Source: Bradyrhizobium sp. AUGA SZCCT0283 (GTDB lineage Bacteria > Pseudomonadota > Alphaproteobacteria > Rhizobiales > Xanthobacteraceae). Taken from it: a DNA stretch of 64,000 nt. The translations under genes and the position numbers were made by a program. The notes beneath the pieces were generated by a model that worked only from the letters and a program-made list of their open reading frames with translations, ran no database searches and was not told the origin of the DNA. Shown here piece by piece: positions 17,536-24,906 of the stretch; the first letter of the stretch is position 1; the number at the start of each line of letters is the position of its first letter. The DNA lies in NCBI RefSeq assembly GCF_018130385.1, contig NZ_JAFCLU010000001.1:62001-126000 (forward strand). The letters run 5' to 3'.

Positions 17536-17760
17536 CAACATCCTGTATGGAAGAACGTTTATTACGTTTATGAGAATTGGCACCGCAAACGAGGCCGCAT
17601 ACATCTTGCTGACTGCGTCTACTGCAATCATGGACACGGCACTCAAAGAGCGGATAGCGGCAAGAATGGAAGGTGGCATGGTCCGTTTAATCGCCGGAAT
17701 GCTTTCGATGCTGTAGAACGGGCTGCAGAAGAACGCGGACATTCAACCTTGTGCTGTCTG
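17536..17760 (+). pseudogene. Degraded small gene encoding a VYENW...HGPF cysteine motif protein
   Basis: The frame is open from just after a TGA at 17533. From 17566 it encodes VYENWHRKRGRIHLADCVYC followed by NHGHG, GKNGRWHGPF and an alanine/glutamate-rich helix. This pattern of an aromatic start, C-x2-C, a glycine-rich loop and WHGPF looks like a small, conserved rhizobial protein of unknown function. No ATG, GTG or TTG start precedes the motif in frame, and the frame runs on through a repeat arm (17768-17790) into the antisense of the next gene, so normal ends are missing. I read it as a gene remnant. An unseen frameshift near 17551-17562 could also hide its start. Confidence 0.5.
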
Positions 17761-17767
17761 CAATCCG

Positions 17768-17793
17768 TGATGCGGAGTCCGCCCATCCTACGG
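17768..17793. repeat. Solo repeat arm of the CCCATCCTACG type (family E)
   Basis: The bases GCGGAGTCCGCCCATCCTACGG match the inverted arm of the family E repeat. It truncates or abuts the remnant gene upstream and precedes the stop of the VOC gene on the other strand. Confidence 0.5.
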
Positions 17794-17811
17794 TGCCAAG
17801 CGACGCGTGAA

Positions 17812-18225
17812 CTACCCCAACAACCCCTTCCCCGGCACATGATTGAGCTCGAGCCGGATGCCATCGGGATCTTCGAACAGGATCGAATAATATCCCGGCG
17901 CCCATTGATCCTCGCGCGGCCCACGGATGATCTTGACGCCGAGCGTCGTCAGAAATCCATGCAGCTCATCGACGTCGGCGCGCTCGCGGGCACGGAAGCA
18001 GAGATGATGCAAACCGACACGCTTCTGCTCGAATGCCGCACCCTCATGCTCGGCTGACGGCGCGCTGATGCCAACCGCGGTCCGGCCGCCCACGCAGTAG
18101 TAGGTCGTCTCTGTATCGATCACCGGCTTCAAACCGAGAAACGGCAGCAGCTTGCGATAAAAATCGCGGGAGCGTTCGTAATTCGAGGCGGTGAGGAAAA
18201 TATGTGCAATGCCGTTGACTTCCAT
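17812..18225 (-). CDS. VOC family protein (glyoxalase/dioxygenase superfamily)
   Basis: A 137-residue single-module VOC protein with N-terminal histidine IAHIFLTASNYERSRDFY, central histidines VGLHHLCFRARER, and C-terminal FEDPDGIRLELNH, giving the usual metal ligands H-x-E. It probably binds one divalent metal. The family includes glyoxalase I, antibiotic-resistance proteins and isomerases, so the reaction is open. The ATG at 18225 is preceded by GGGGAGACA. An in-frame extension to 18594 runs antisense through the nuclease gene and is rejected. Confidence 0.85.
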   Translation of the reverse strand: MEVNGIAHIFLTASNYERSRDFYRKLLPFLGLKPVIDTETTYYCVGGRTAVGISAPSAEHEGAAFEQKRVGLHHLCFRARERADVDELHGFLTTLGVKIIRGPREDQWAPGYYSILFEDPDGIRLELNHVPGKGLLG

Positions 18226-18307
18226 TGTCTCCCCCTGCGTGGCAATCTCAGGTAGTAACGCCGCTGCTATCGAGTATACAGGAACAAGCGGGATGGAGAG
18301 CAGCGCT

Positions 18308-19096
18308 ATGACCCGTCCGGCATGGCGCGGCAACGCCGTGCTCCCGGCATGCGCCGCGTCACTTCTCGTGCTGGCCTCCGTCGGACGGGCCGATGCCGTC
18401 GATTGCGCGCTGGAGCCGCAGGGCGAAGGCCGTGTCGCCGCCGTGATCGATGGACGCACCCTTCGTTTCGACGACGGCCGCGAAGTCCGCCTCGTTGGAA
18501 TCGAGCAGGCGGGAACCGACAAGACGCGGAACCACGCTGCGCTGGCCGCCATCGCCGGCGGTCGCGACGTGACGCTGCATGGCGAAGACGACACGCCAGA
18601 TCGCTATGGCCGCCAGGGCGCCTTTGTGTTCGTGACCGGCTCGGAACACTCGGTGCAAAGCGAACTGCTGCGCCGCGGCGAGGCGCTGTTTTCGGCCGAT
18701 ATATCCGAAAAAAATTGCGCTGCAGCACTGGTTGCCGCCGAGGGCGCGGCGCGGGATGCCAAATTGGGCATTTGGGCGGATACCACGGCCATAAAAAACA
18801 CGGAAAGTCCGGGCGATATTCTGTCCGCGATTGGGCATTTTGTGGTGGTCGAGGGCAGAGTTCTGTCCGTTCGGCAGGCTGGGGCAATCACCTACCTGAA
18901 CTTCGGGCGGAACTGGACACGGGACTTTGCTGCGACTATTTCAAGGCGCATCATACCGGCGTTCGAGAGCGCCAACCTTGGACCTAAGTCGCTCGAAAAT
19001 CGAAAGATTCGTGTCCGCGGCGTTGTCTCGTCGCGGGGAGGACCACGGATCGAACTGCTCCGGGTGGGGCAAATTGAGGTGCTGGGCGGGAAATAG
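18308..19096 (+). CDS. Secreted thermonuclease-like (SNase fold) protein
   Basis: A 262-residue protein with a signal peptide (about 1-29, ending VGRADA). Residues 35-150 resemble the staphylococcal nuclease fold: VAAVIDGRTLRFDDGREVRL, VRLVGIEQAGTD, and DRYGRQGAFVFV, which corresponds to the usual RYGR motif. The first catalytic Arg of active SNases (VRLAGIDAPE-type) appears as VRLVGIEQAG, so the segment is partly diverged. The C-terminal half has an OB-like VVEGRVLSVRQAGAITYLNF segment. It is a probable periplasmic nuclease or nuclease-derived binding protein. The ATG at 18308 follows GGAGAGC. An ATG at 18293 is an alternative start. Confidence 0.75.
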   Translation: MTRPAWRGNAVLPACAASLLVLASVGRADAVDCALEPQGEGRVAAVIDGRTLRFDDGREVRLVGIEQAGTDKTRNHAALAAIAGGRDVTLHGEDDTPDRYGRQGAFVFVTGSEHSVQSELLRRGEALFSADISEKNCAAALVAAEGAARDAKLGIWADTTAIKNTESPGDILSAIGHFVVVEGRVLSVRQAGAITYLNFGRNWTRDFAATISRRIIPAFESANLGPKSLENRKIRVRGVVSSRGGPRIELLRVGQIEVLGGK

Positions 19097-19151
19097 CGCT
19101 TGATCCGAAGACTGGGCACCGGTTTTCGTTTGGATCAGACGCAAAAAAGGG

Positions 19152-20684
19152 ATGAGATCGACGATCCCAATCGGATCGTGGGTCCCAGTGGCTGATTTGA
19201 CGCATCGTGCACAACCGCGCGAAGGAAACACGGGCTGCCGCCTTTTGGCTGCGCCGGCGCTGTTGTGCGCCGCGCTCACACTCTCTTCCTGTGGAAATCT
19301 AGGAAAGCTCGAGACAGCCGCGCCGACGGTGGCGGCGCCGAAGCCGAGCCGCACCGTCGCGCAGACGCCTGCCAGCGAGCGCGAACATGAGCGCATTCTC
19401 GCCTCCTATGGCGGCGCCTATGACGATCCGAAACTCGCGACCCTGATCGGCAAGACGGTCGACCGGCTGGTCGCGGCCTCCGACCGTCCCGAGCAGGCCT
19501 ACCGGGTGACCATCCTCAATTCCGGCGCGGTCAACGCCTTCGCGCTGCCGACCGGCCAGCTCTATGTCACGCGCGGCCTGGTGGCGCTGGCCAGCGACAC
19601 CTCCGAATTGTCCTCGGTGCTGAGCCACGAGATGGCGCATGTCATTGCAAAACACGCCTCGATCCGGGAAGACCAGGCGCGGCAGGCGGCGGTGGTGACG
19701 CGGGTCGTCACCGACATGAGCAACGACCCCGATCTGACGGCGCTGGCGCTGGCGAAAACCAAACTGACGATGGCGAGCTTCTCGCGCGCACAGGAATTCG
19801 AGGCCGACGGCATCGGCGTCAGCATTGCGGCGCGTGCCCATTTCGATCCCTACGGCGCGGCGCGCTTCCTCGCCGCGATGGAGCGCAATGCGGCGATGAA
19901 GGCCGGCAAGACCTCGCTCGATCCCCGCGCGCAGGATTTCCTGTCCTCGCATCCGGCGACGCCCGAACGCGTGCAGAATGCCCAGGCCAGCGCCCGGCAA
20001 TACACCTCGCCGCAGAGCGCCGAGCGCGACCGCGAGACCTATCTCGCCGCGATCGACAACATCGTCTATGGCGAGGATCCCAGCGAAGGCTTTGTGCGCG
20101 GCCGGCGCTTCCTGCATCCGAAGCTCGGTTTCACCTTCCAAGCCCCCGATACGTTTACGCTGGATAACACCGCGCAGGCCGTGATCGGCGTGCGCGAGGG
20201 CGGCACGCAGGCGATGCGCTTCGACGTGGTGCGGGTACCGGCCGAACAGTCGCTCGCCGATTATCTCAATTCCGGCTGGATGGAAGGTGTCGACAAGGGC
20301 TCGACCGAAGACCTCATGATCAACGGTTTCCCGGTGGCTTCGGCGTCGGCAAACGGCGATCAATGGCAGTTCAAGGTCTATGCGCTGCGCTACGGCAGCG
20401 ACGTCTACCGCTTCATCTTCGCCGCCAAGCAACGCAACACCGAGAGCGAACGCAATGCGCGCGAGACCGTCAACTCGTTCCGCCGCCTGACGCTGGAAGA
20501 AATCCAGGCCGCGCGTCCCTTGCGCATCAAGGTCATCACCGTGCAGCCCGGCGACACCGTGGACTCGCTCTCCCACCGCATGGCCGGCATCGACCGCCCC
20601 GCCGAGCGCTTCCGCATCCTCAACGGCCTCGACCAGCACGCGCAGGTCAAGCCGCGTGATCGCGTGAAGATCGTGGTGGATTGA
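19152..20684 (+). CDS. M48-family metalloprotease lipoprotein (BepA/YfgC-like)
   Basis: A zinc peptidase of about 510 residues anchored as a lipoprotein. The signal sequence ends in LTLSSCGN, a lipobox. The zinc motif HEMAH is in SVLSHEMAHVIAKHASI, with the third ligand Glu in QEFEADGIG. After the protease domain (70-300) comes a region with FQAPDTFTLDN and a C-terminal LysM-like segment (VQPGDTVDSLSHRM) that could bind peptidoglycan. This arrangement matches outer-membrane quality-control proteases. The start is uncertain: ATG at 19152 is nearest to AAAAAAGGG, but a GTG at 19188 is also possible. Confidence 0.87.
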   Translation: MRSTIPIGSWVPVADLTHRAQPREGNTGCRLLAAPALLCAALTLSSCGNLGKLETAAPTVAAPKPSRTVAQTPASEREHERILASYGGAYDDPKLATLIGKTVDRLVAASDRPEQAYRVTILNSGAVNAFALPTGQLYVTRGLVALASDTSELSSVLSHEMAHVIAKHASIREDQARQAAVVTRVVTDMSNDPDLTALALAKTKLTMASFSRAQEFEADGIGVSIAARAHFDPYGAARFLAAMERNAAMKAGKTSLDPRAQDFLSSHPATPERVQNAQASARQYTSPQSAERDRETYLAAIDNIVYGEDPSEGFVRGRRFLHPKLGFTFQAPDTFTLDNTAQAVIGVREGGTQAMRFDVVRVPAEQSLADYLNSGWMEGVDKGSTEDLMINGFPVASASANGDQWQFKVYALRYGSDVYRFIFAAKQRNTESERNARETVNSFRRLTLEEIQAARPLRIKVITVQPGDTVDSLSHRMAGIDRPAERFRILNGLDQHAQVKPRDRVKIVVD

Positions 20685-20889
20685 GGCGCGCGCGAAACGT
20701 CACTTCAACGACAGGACGGCTCATCGCGCGGCGCCAATGTGCTGAAATTCTCTTCCGCCAAGACGTCGTGTGATAAATGCCGTGCACAGCCAATAACCCT
20801 GCACACGCCATCGACAGCTTCGAACCAAGGCCGAAGAAAGGCGTTTGATCAAAGAAGAGAACGACACGGAAGTTCTGGGAGCCCGAGAA

Positions 20890-21201
20890 ATGTTGGAAGC
20901 GTTCAGACGACTGTTCTTCGGATGGTGCATCGTGGCGATAGCCACGCCCTCATTTGCTGCCGATCCTGACAACGGAAAGGCAATCGCAAGGCGCTGGTGC
21001 GCGAGCTGCCACCTTGTAGAACGCGGACAAACAAGAGCGACTGATCAGGCCCCACCATTCGATTACTTGGCGAGAACGCCTGACTTCAACGCCAACAAGC
21101 TCGCCTTTCTTCTCCTGCAACCTCATCCGAACATGCCAAGCATATCGCTAAGTCGGGCGGAGGTCGCGGACATGGCAGACTACATTCTGAGCTTCAAATA
21201 G
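20890..21201 (+). CDS. Small secreted c-type cytochrome
   Basis: A 103-residue protein with a signal peptide (1-22, IVAIATPSFA) and one heme motif CASCH (in RRWCASCHLVERG). The probable axial methionine is in HPNMPSISLS. The class I cytochrome fold ends with ADMADYILSF. The ATG at 20890 follows GGGAG. A TTG at 20845 gives a longer frame without an obvious function. Soluble periplasmic electron carriers of this kind serve various dehydrogenases, and no redox partner gene is adjacent. Confidence 0.85.
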   Translation: MLEAFRRLFFGWCIVAIATPSFAADPDNGKAIARRWCASCHLVERGQTRATDQAPPFDYLARTPDFNANKLAFLLLQPHPNMPSISLSRAEVADMADYILSFK

Positions 21202-21431
21202 TCGCACGAACGGTACTACTTGAGCCGTGACAGCGCGACGTTCGGATGCGTGAGACGTTGTTGCGTCCGTTGCGGGCCGACGCATTCAACACTGCGGCAC
21301 CAGGCTCGGAACAGAAAGATCAGGCCGCGCCCTGGGGTTGGCCAGCAATCTGGCCAACTTTGTCGCGATCGGCCAAAACACGACCACATCGAGCCAGGCG
21401 GCCGCACGCTTCGCCGCATCATCGGCGTGGT

Positions 21432-21791
21432 CTACTCGCTGGTTACACGCGCACGCCACCGCGACTCGAAACTGTCGTCGTCGAGCATCCGTGCCTGTGC
21501 AGCCATGGGGCCGCTACGTTTCTCCGTGGCGACGCTGACGGGCGCCGCGTTGGCTTTGGCTTGCGCGGGCGCCGCTGCGGGCCACTTCAGCAATGATTTC
21601 GAGATCACGGTCTTGCCGGCGTACCAGCATTTTCGCCCATCGATCAGGCGCCAGGACCAATGCCCTTGCGCCTTTGACGGCGAAGCAACGCATTCCCTGA
21701 TCTGCGCTTTGGCCTGCGCGGTCAGCATGCCAATCGGTGCGAGCGCAGCAATGCAAACGGCAAAAAAGAAAAGCCGTATCTGCATCTTCAT
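21432..21791 (-). CDS. Small secreted hypothetical protein, WSWRLIDGRKCWYAGK family, copy 1
   Basis: A 119-residue protein with a signal peptide (1-28, ending AQAKA). The core at 32-70 contains one early cysteine (RECVASPS) and the motif WSWRLIDGRKCWYAGK followed by ISKSLLKWP, so a disulfide between the two cysteines is plausible. The second half is low-complexity (A/P/Q/T) and the C-terminus is charged and amphipathic (DSFESRWRAR). It is a close paralogue of the protein at 21999-22358, with the same length and order. Its function is unknown, and an extracytoplasmic location is inferred from the signal peptide. An ATG start with GGGGGAGTG precedes it. Confidence 0.75.
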   Translation of the reverse strand: MKMQIRLFFFAVCIAALAPIGMLTAQAKAQIRECVASPSKAQGHWSWRLIDGRKCWYAGKTVISKSLLKWPAAAPAQAKANAAPVSVATEKRSGPMAAQARMLDDDSFESRWRARVTSE

Positions 21792-21998
21792 CGGTCACTC
21801 CCCCTGCGGTTAGTTGAGCGCAGGAGCAACTTCGCCCTCTATTCTGGTTATAAGAGGTCGAAAATCTGGCCGGCTTCCACGTCAAAGCCCTCAAAACGCC
21901 ATCTGGGATGATCTCCGGTGGTCCCATCAAGGGCGCGGACACTGCCCGCCGGACGCACGTATTCGCCGACTTATTTTCCTGCGGCTTCGTGACCGAGT

Positions 21999-22358
21999 CT
22001 AGTCGGTGATCGCCCGCGCGCGCCACCGCGCTTCGAAACTGTTGGCGTAGTCAAGCAGCCGCGCTTGCGCGTCGAGTGGATCGCTGCGCTTCTCCGTGGT
22101 GACGGTTACTGGCGCTGGCGCTGTATCGGCTTTCGCTTGCGCCGGCGCCTTCGCGGGCCACTGCAACAGTGATTTCGAGATCATGGTCTTGCCGGCGTAC
22201 CAGCATTTTCGTCCATCGATCAGGCGCCAGGACCAATACCCTTGCGCACTCGATGGGCGAGCGACACTGCATTCCATGGCCTTCGCATTTGCCGCATCAA
22301 CCGGCGCGAGAGCAGCCATGCAAGCGACGAGAAGGACTGGGAGAATTTGCGTCTTCAT
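21999..22358 (-). CDS. Small secreted hypothetical protein, WSWRLIDGRKCWYAGK family, copy 2
   Basis: A 119-residue paralogue of the preceding entry. It has a signal peptide (1-27), the same core motif WSWRLIDGRKCWYAGK with SKSLLQWP and the same variable linker, and it ends SFEARWRARAITD. Both are on the minus strand 207 bp apart, as expected from tandem duplication. Differences are concentrated in the signal peptide and linker, so the core is probably what is selected. The function is unknown. Confidence 0.75.
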   Translation of the reverse strand: MKTQILPVLLVACMAALAPVDAANAKAMECSVARPSSAQGYWSWRLIDGRKCWYAGKTMISKSLLQWPAKAPAQAKADTAPAPVTVTTEKRSDPLDAQARLLDYANSFEARWRARAITD

Positions 22359-22547
22359 TGAACACCCCTGCGGTTCAATTAGATGTGGACAGAAGCCTCA
22401 CTCTTAAATTTGGTCACAAATGGCCGAAAATTTGGCCACATTCCGGGCGAACGGCGGCACAGCGGGTTGAGGTGAGGCGGCAACTATCTATCAGCGCGTG
22501 TGCAGGCGAATCGTTTCGCCGCCCGACCGCGAGAAGCGACACCGAGA

Positions 22548-22667
22548 TCAGGAACAGATCCAGATGATCGCGACCGCAATCGGCAAGCCCAAGCCAAATG
22601 CGCTGAGCGTAGCCAGGGCGAACTCGGAGAGCAGATTTGCTTGGGGTCGTACATCAGGTAACGACAT
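22548..22667 (-). CDS. 39-residue membrane mini-protein
   Basis: The small frame starts at the ATG at 22667, preceded by CCAAGGAGTAACGCC, an excellent Shine-Dalgarno sequence at good spacing. It encodes MSLPDVRPQANLLSEFALAT followed by one hydrophobic helix (LSAFGLGLPIAVAIIWIC) and stops at 22548. One transmembrane segment with a short N-terminal tail suggests a small membrane-associated regulator or subunit. It lies in a gap that would otherwise be called empty. No family was recognised. Confidence 0.55.
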   Translation of the reverse strand: MSLPDVRPQANLLSEFALATLSAFGLGLPIAVAIIWICS

Positions 22668-22888
22668 GGCGTTACTCCTTGGAGCCCCCCGCAAGCCTTT
22701 GGCTCGCCCCCCGGATGAACGATGAATACCGCCTTTTGGCGACTCTTTATGATCCGGGATGCTGAGCGGTTATGGTTAACAAGAGATTAACCCGCGGCCG
22801 CTCATCTTGCCGCAATGAGTTCGACCGTGCTGGTGCAGAGAGAAGAAGGGAAGCGGCGCGAGGACAAGAAACTCGCGCCACCCAAACA

Positions 22889-22918
22889 AAAAGCCCGGTC
22901 TCGCGACCGGGCTTTTAT
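22889..22918. terminator. Rho-independent terminator downstream of carD
   Basis: AAAAGCCCGGTC-TCGC-GACCGGGCTTTT is a perfect GC-rich hairpin. It is followed on the minus strand by a T-rich tract and lies 20 bp beyond the carD stop at 22938. Confidence 0.88.
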
Positions 22919-22937
22919 CTCAATCCGTCGAACCCTT

Positions 22938-23885
22938 TCAGGCGGCTTCATCCGCCACGGCAGCGTCGTCGCCGTCGGCTTCGACATCGGCTTCGTCGGC
23001 TTCGCCGTCAGCTTCGGTCGCCTCAGTCTTGGCGCCGCGGCGCGGGCTCTTGGCGAGCTGGCTTTCGATTTCCTTGACCGCTTCGGTCTCCGTCGAATGC
23101 TGCACGACGGCGATTTCGCGCGACAGGCGATCGAGCGCTGCTTCATACAGCTGGCGTTCGCTGTAGGACTGCTCGGGCTGCGATTCCGAACGGTACAAGT
23201 CGCGAACCACTTCGGCGATCGCGACGATGTCGCCCGAATTGATCTTGGCTTCGTATTCCTGCGCCCGGCGCGACCACATGGTCCGCTTGACGCGGGCACG
23301 GCCCTTCAACGTCTCCAGCGCCTTCTTGACCAGCGCCGGCTCGGACAGCTTGCGCATGCCGACATTGGCGACCTTGGCGGTCGGCACGCGGAGCGTCATC
23401 TTGTCCTTCATGAAATTGATCACGAACAGCTCGAGCTTGGCGCCCGCGATCTCCTGCTCCTCGATGGCTAGGATCTGGCCGACGCCGTGGGCGGGATAGA
23501 CCACGAATTCGTTGGCCTTGAAGCCCTGACGCTGGGTCACGACCTTCTTCGGCTCCTCGACGCGCGGCGCGGCAGCGGCAGCTGGCTTGGCGGGGGCCTT
23601 CGGCGCAACGACGGCAGCCTTCGGAGGAGCAGCCTTCACAGGGGTCTTTGCGGGAGCCTTGGCAGCAACTTTCGGGGCATTAGTCTTCGAACCCGTCGCT
23701 TTCGCGGCGGTCTTGGCAGTCTTTTCTGGCATTGCGCTTCTTTTGTTCTTTGAGGACTTTGTGGCCGCAACCTTCCTGGCCACCTTTACGGTCGCCTTGG
23801 CACGGCCTTTGGTTGCGCTGCGGCTGGCCGGAGCGGCTTTTTTCGTGGTCTTGGAAGCACTCTTTTTACGCGTTTTCTGTGACAC
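22938..23885 (-). CDS. carD: CarD-family transcriptional regulator with Lys/Ala-rich N-terminal extension
   Basis: RNA-polymerase-binding regulator. From about residue 120, FKANEFVVYPAHGVGQILAI begins the RNAP-interacting domain, and the following helical domain contains TLKGRARVKRTMWSRRAQEY. The first 110 residues are a basic Lys/Ala/Pro-rich tract like histone H1 or a chromatin-binding tail, and the C-terminal 40 are acidic (Glu/Asp/Ala). CarD proteins usually number about 160-180 residues, so the N-terminus is unusual. The ATG at 23732 would shorten the tail. The order carD - fdxA - S4 - helicase is conserved in alphaproteobacteria. A promoter is seen at 23985-24012. Confidence 0.9.
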   Translation of the reverse strand: MSQKTRKKSASKTTKKAAPASRSATKGRAKATVKVARKVAATKSSKNKRSAMPEKTAKTAAKATGSKTNAPKVAAKAPAKTPVKAAPPKAAVVAPKAPAKPAAAAAPRVEEPKKVVTQRQGFKANEFVVYPAHGVGQILAIEEQEIAGAKLELFVINFMKDKMTLRVPTAKVANVGMRKLSEPALVKKALETLKGRARVKRTMWSRRAQEYEAKINSGDIVAIAEVVRDLYRSESQPEQSYSERQLYEAALDRLSREIAVVQHSTETEAVKEIESQLAKSPRRGAKTEATEADGEADEADVEADGDDAAVADEAA

Positions 23886-23984
23886 AGCCTGCGCGCGGAA
23901 CTGCCACGCCCCTGTTCGATGTTTTTACGGGAACCCACCGGGGCCACAAGCTACGCATGGCCAGGATCGGCTTGTAATGTGCCC

Positions 23985-24012
23985 AATATAGCACATTTTC
24001 CGCAAAAATCAA
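23985..24012 (-). promoter_or_regulatory. Sigma-70-like promoter for carD
   Basis: On the minus strand TTGATT (24012-24007) and TATATT (23990-23985) are separated by 16 bp, close to the vegetative consensus. It lies about 100 bp before the carD ATG in the 262-bp gap to fdxA, which holds no other recognisable feature. Confidence 0.5.
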
Positions 24013-24147
24013 TGATTTACGCCGGGTTCCGGGCCTTTACGGGGCCGGTTCCGCTATAAGTCCACGAACAGGGTTAAATCCGCCAAGCTGGTTCGGTTCA
24101 GCTTGGGGCCGAAAACAGGCTCAACGAGCCCTTAACTTATCCACAGG

Positions 24148-24486
24148 CTAGTCGCCGGAACCGGGTTCCTTGGAAAAATATTTCTCGAACTTGCCCTCCA
24201 TACCCTCGAATTCTTTCGCGTCCGTCGGCGCTTCCTTCTTCTGGGTGATGTTGGGCCAGCTCTTGGCGTACTCGGTGTTGACCTCGAGCCACTTCTCCAG
24301 GCCGGGCTCGGTGTCCGGCTTGATGGCGTCGGCGGGACATTCGGGTTCGCAGACGCCGCAGTCGATGCATTCGTCGGGATGGATGACCAGCATGTTCTCG
24401 CCCTCGTAGAAGCAGTCGACGGGGCAGACCTCAACGCAGTCGGTATATTTGCATTTGATGCAGGCTTCAGTGACGACGTAAGTCAT
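24148..24486 (-). CDS. fdxA: Seven-iron ferredoxin FdxA
   Basis: A 112-residue 3Fe-4S/4Fe-4S ferredoxin. The N-terminal cysteine pattern ([18 protein letters not shown]) and the second cluster motif ([16 protein letters not shown]) are intact, and the C-terminal tail ([15 protein letters not shown]) is typical of FdxA. It is a low-potential electron carrier. In alphaproteobacteria it sits between carD and the S4-domain gene, as here. The ATG at 24486 has GGAG at a suitable distance. Confidence 0.95.
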   Translation of the reverse strand: MTYVVTEACIKCKYTDCVEVCPVDCFYEGENMLVIHPDECIDCGVCEPECPADAIKPDTEPGLEKWLEVNTEYAKSWPNITQKKEAPTDAKEFEGMEGKFEKYFSKEPGSGD

Positions 24487-24622
24487 CCAGGGCTCCGAAC
24501 AAGGCTCCGAAACGGATCAGTTTTCCGGGGTTTGCGTAGCGCATGCGGTGCGCTGCCGCAAGGGAAGCTGCGGGCCGCAAACGGCCGTTTTTCAGGCGTC
24601 CCCGCGCGCCCATTGCAGATAG

Positions 24623-24892
24623 TTATGGTTTGCCGTTCTGCAAATCATCATAGAGCACGCGCGCGGCCGCAGCGTCGCCCCGCCGCTCGGAAAATCCCAC
24701 CACTTTGAGGATGCGCACGCTGCGATCGAGCCCGATCGTCAGCACGTCACCGAGCTTAACCGAATGTCCCGGCGCCTTTTCGCGCACGCCGTTGATGCGG
24801 ACGTAACCGGCCTCGACGAGCGCGGCAGCGGAGGCGCGGGCCTTCACCACCCGCGCGTGCCACAGCCATTTATCGAGACGCTGCCGCTCCAA
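24623..24892 (-). CDS. S4-domain RNA-binding protein (Hsp15/HslR-like)
   Basis: An 89-residue protein consisting almost entirely of an S4 RNA-binding domain, with the signature QRLDKWLWHARVVKARASAA followed by VEAGYVRINGVREKAPGHSV. E. coli Hsp15 of this family recycles stalled 50S subunits. The gene follows the helicase with only 14 bp between, so cotranscription is likely, and a shared role in RNA metabolism is a reasonable inference. Confidence 0.9.
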   Translation of the reverse strand: MERQRLDKWLWHARVVKARASAAALVEAGYVRINGVREKAPGHSVKLGDVLTIGLDRSVRILKVVGFSERRGDAAAARVLYDDLQNGKP

Positions 24893-24906
24893 CTATCTTT
24901 CCGTGA

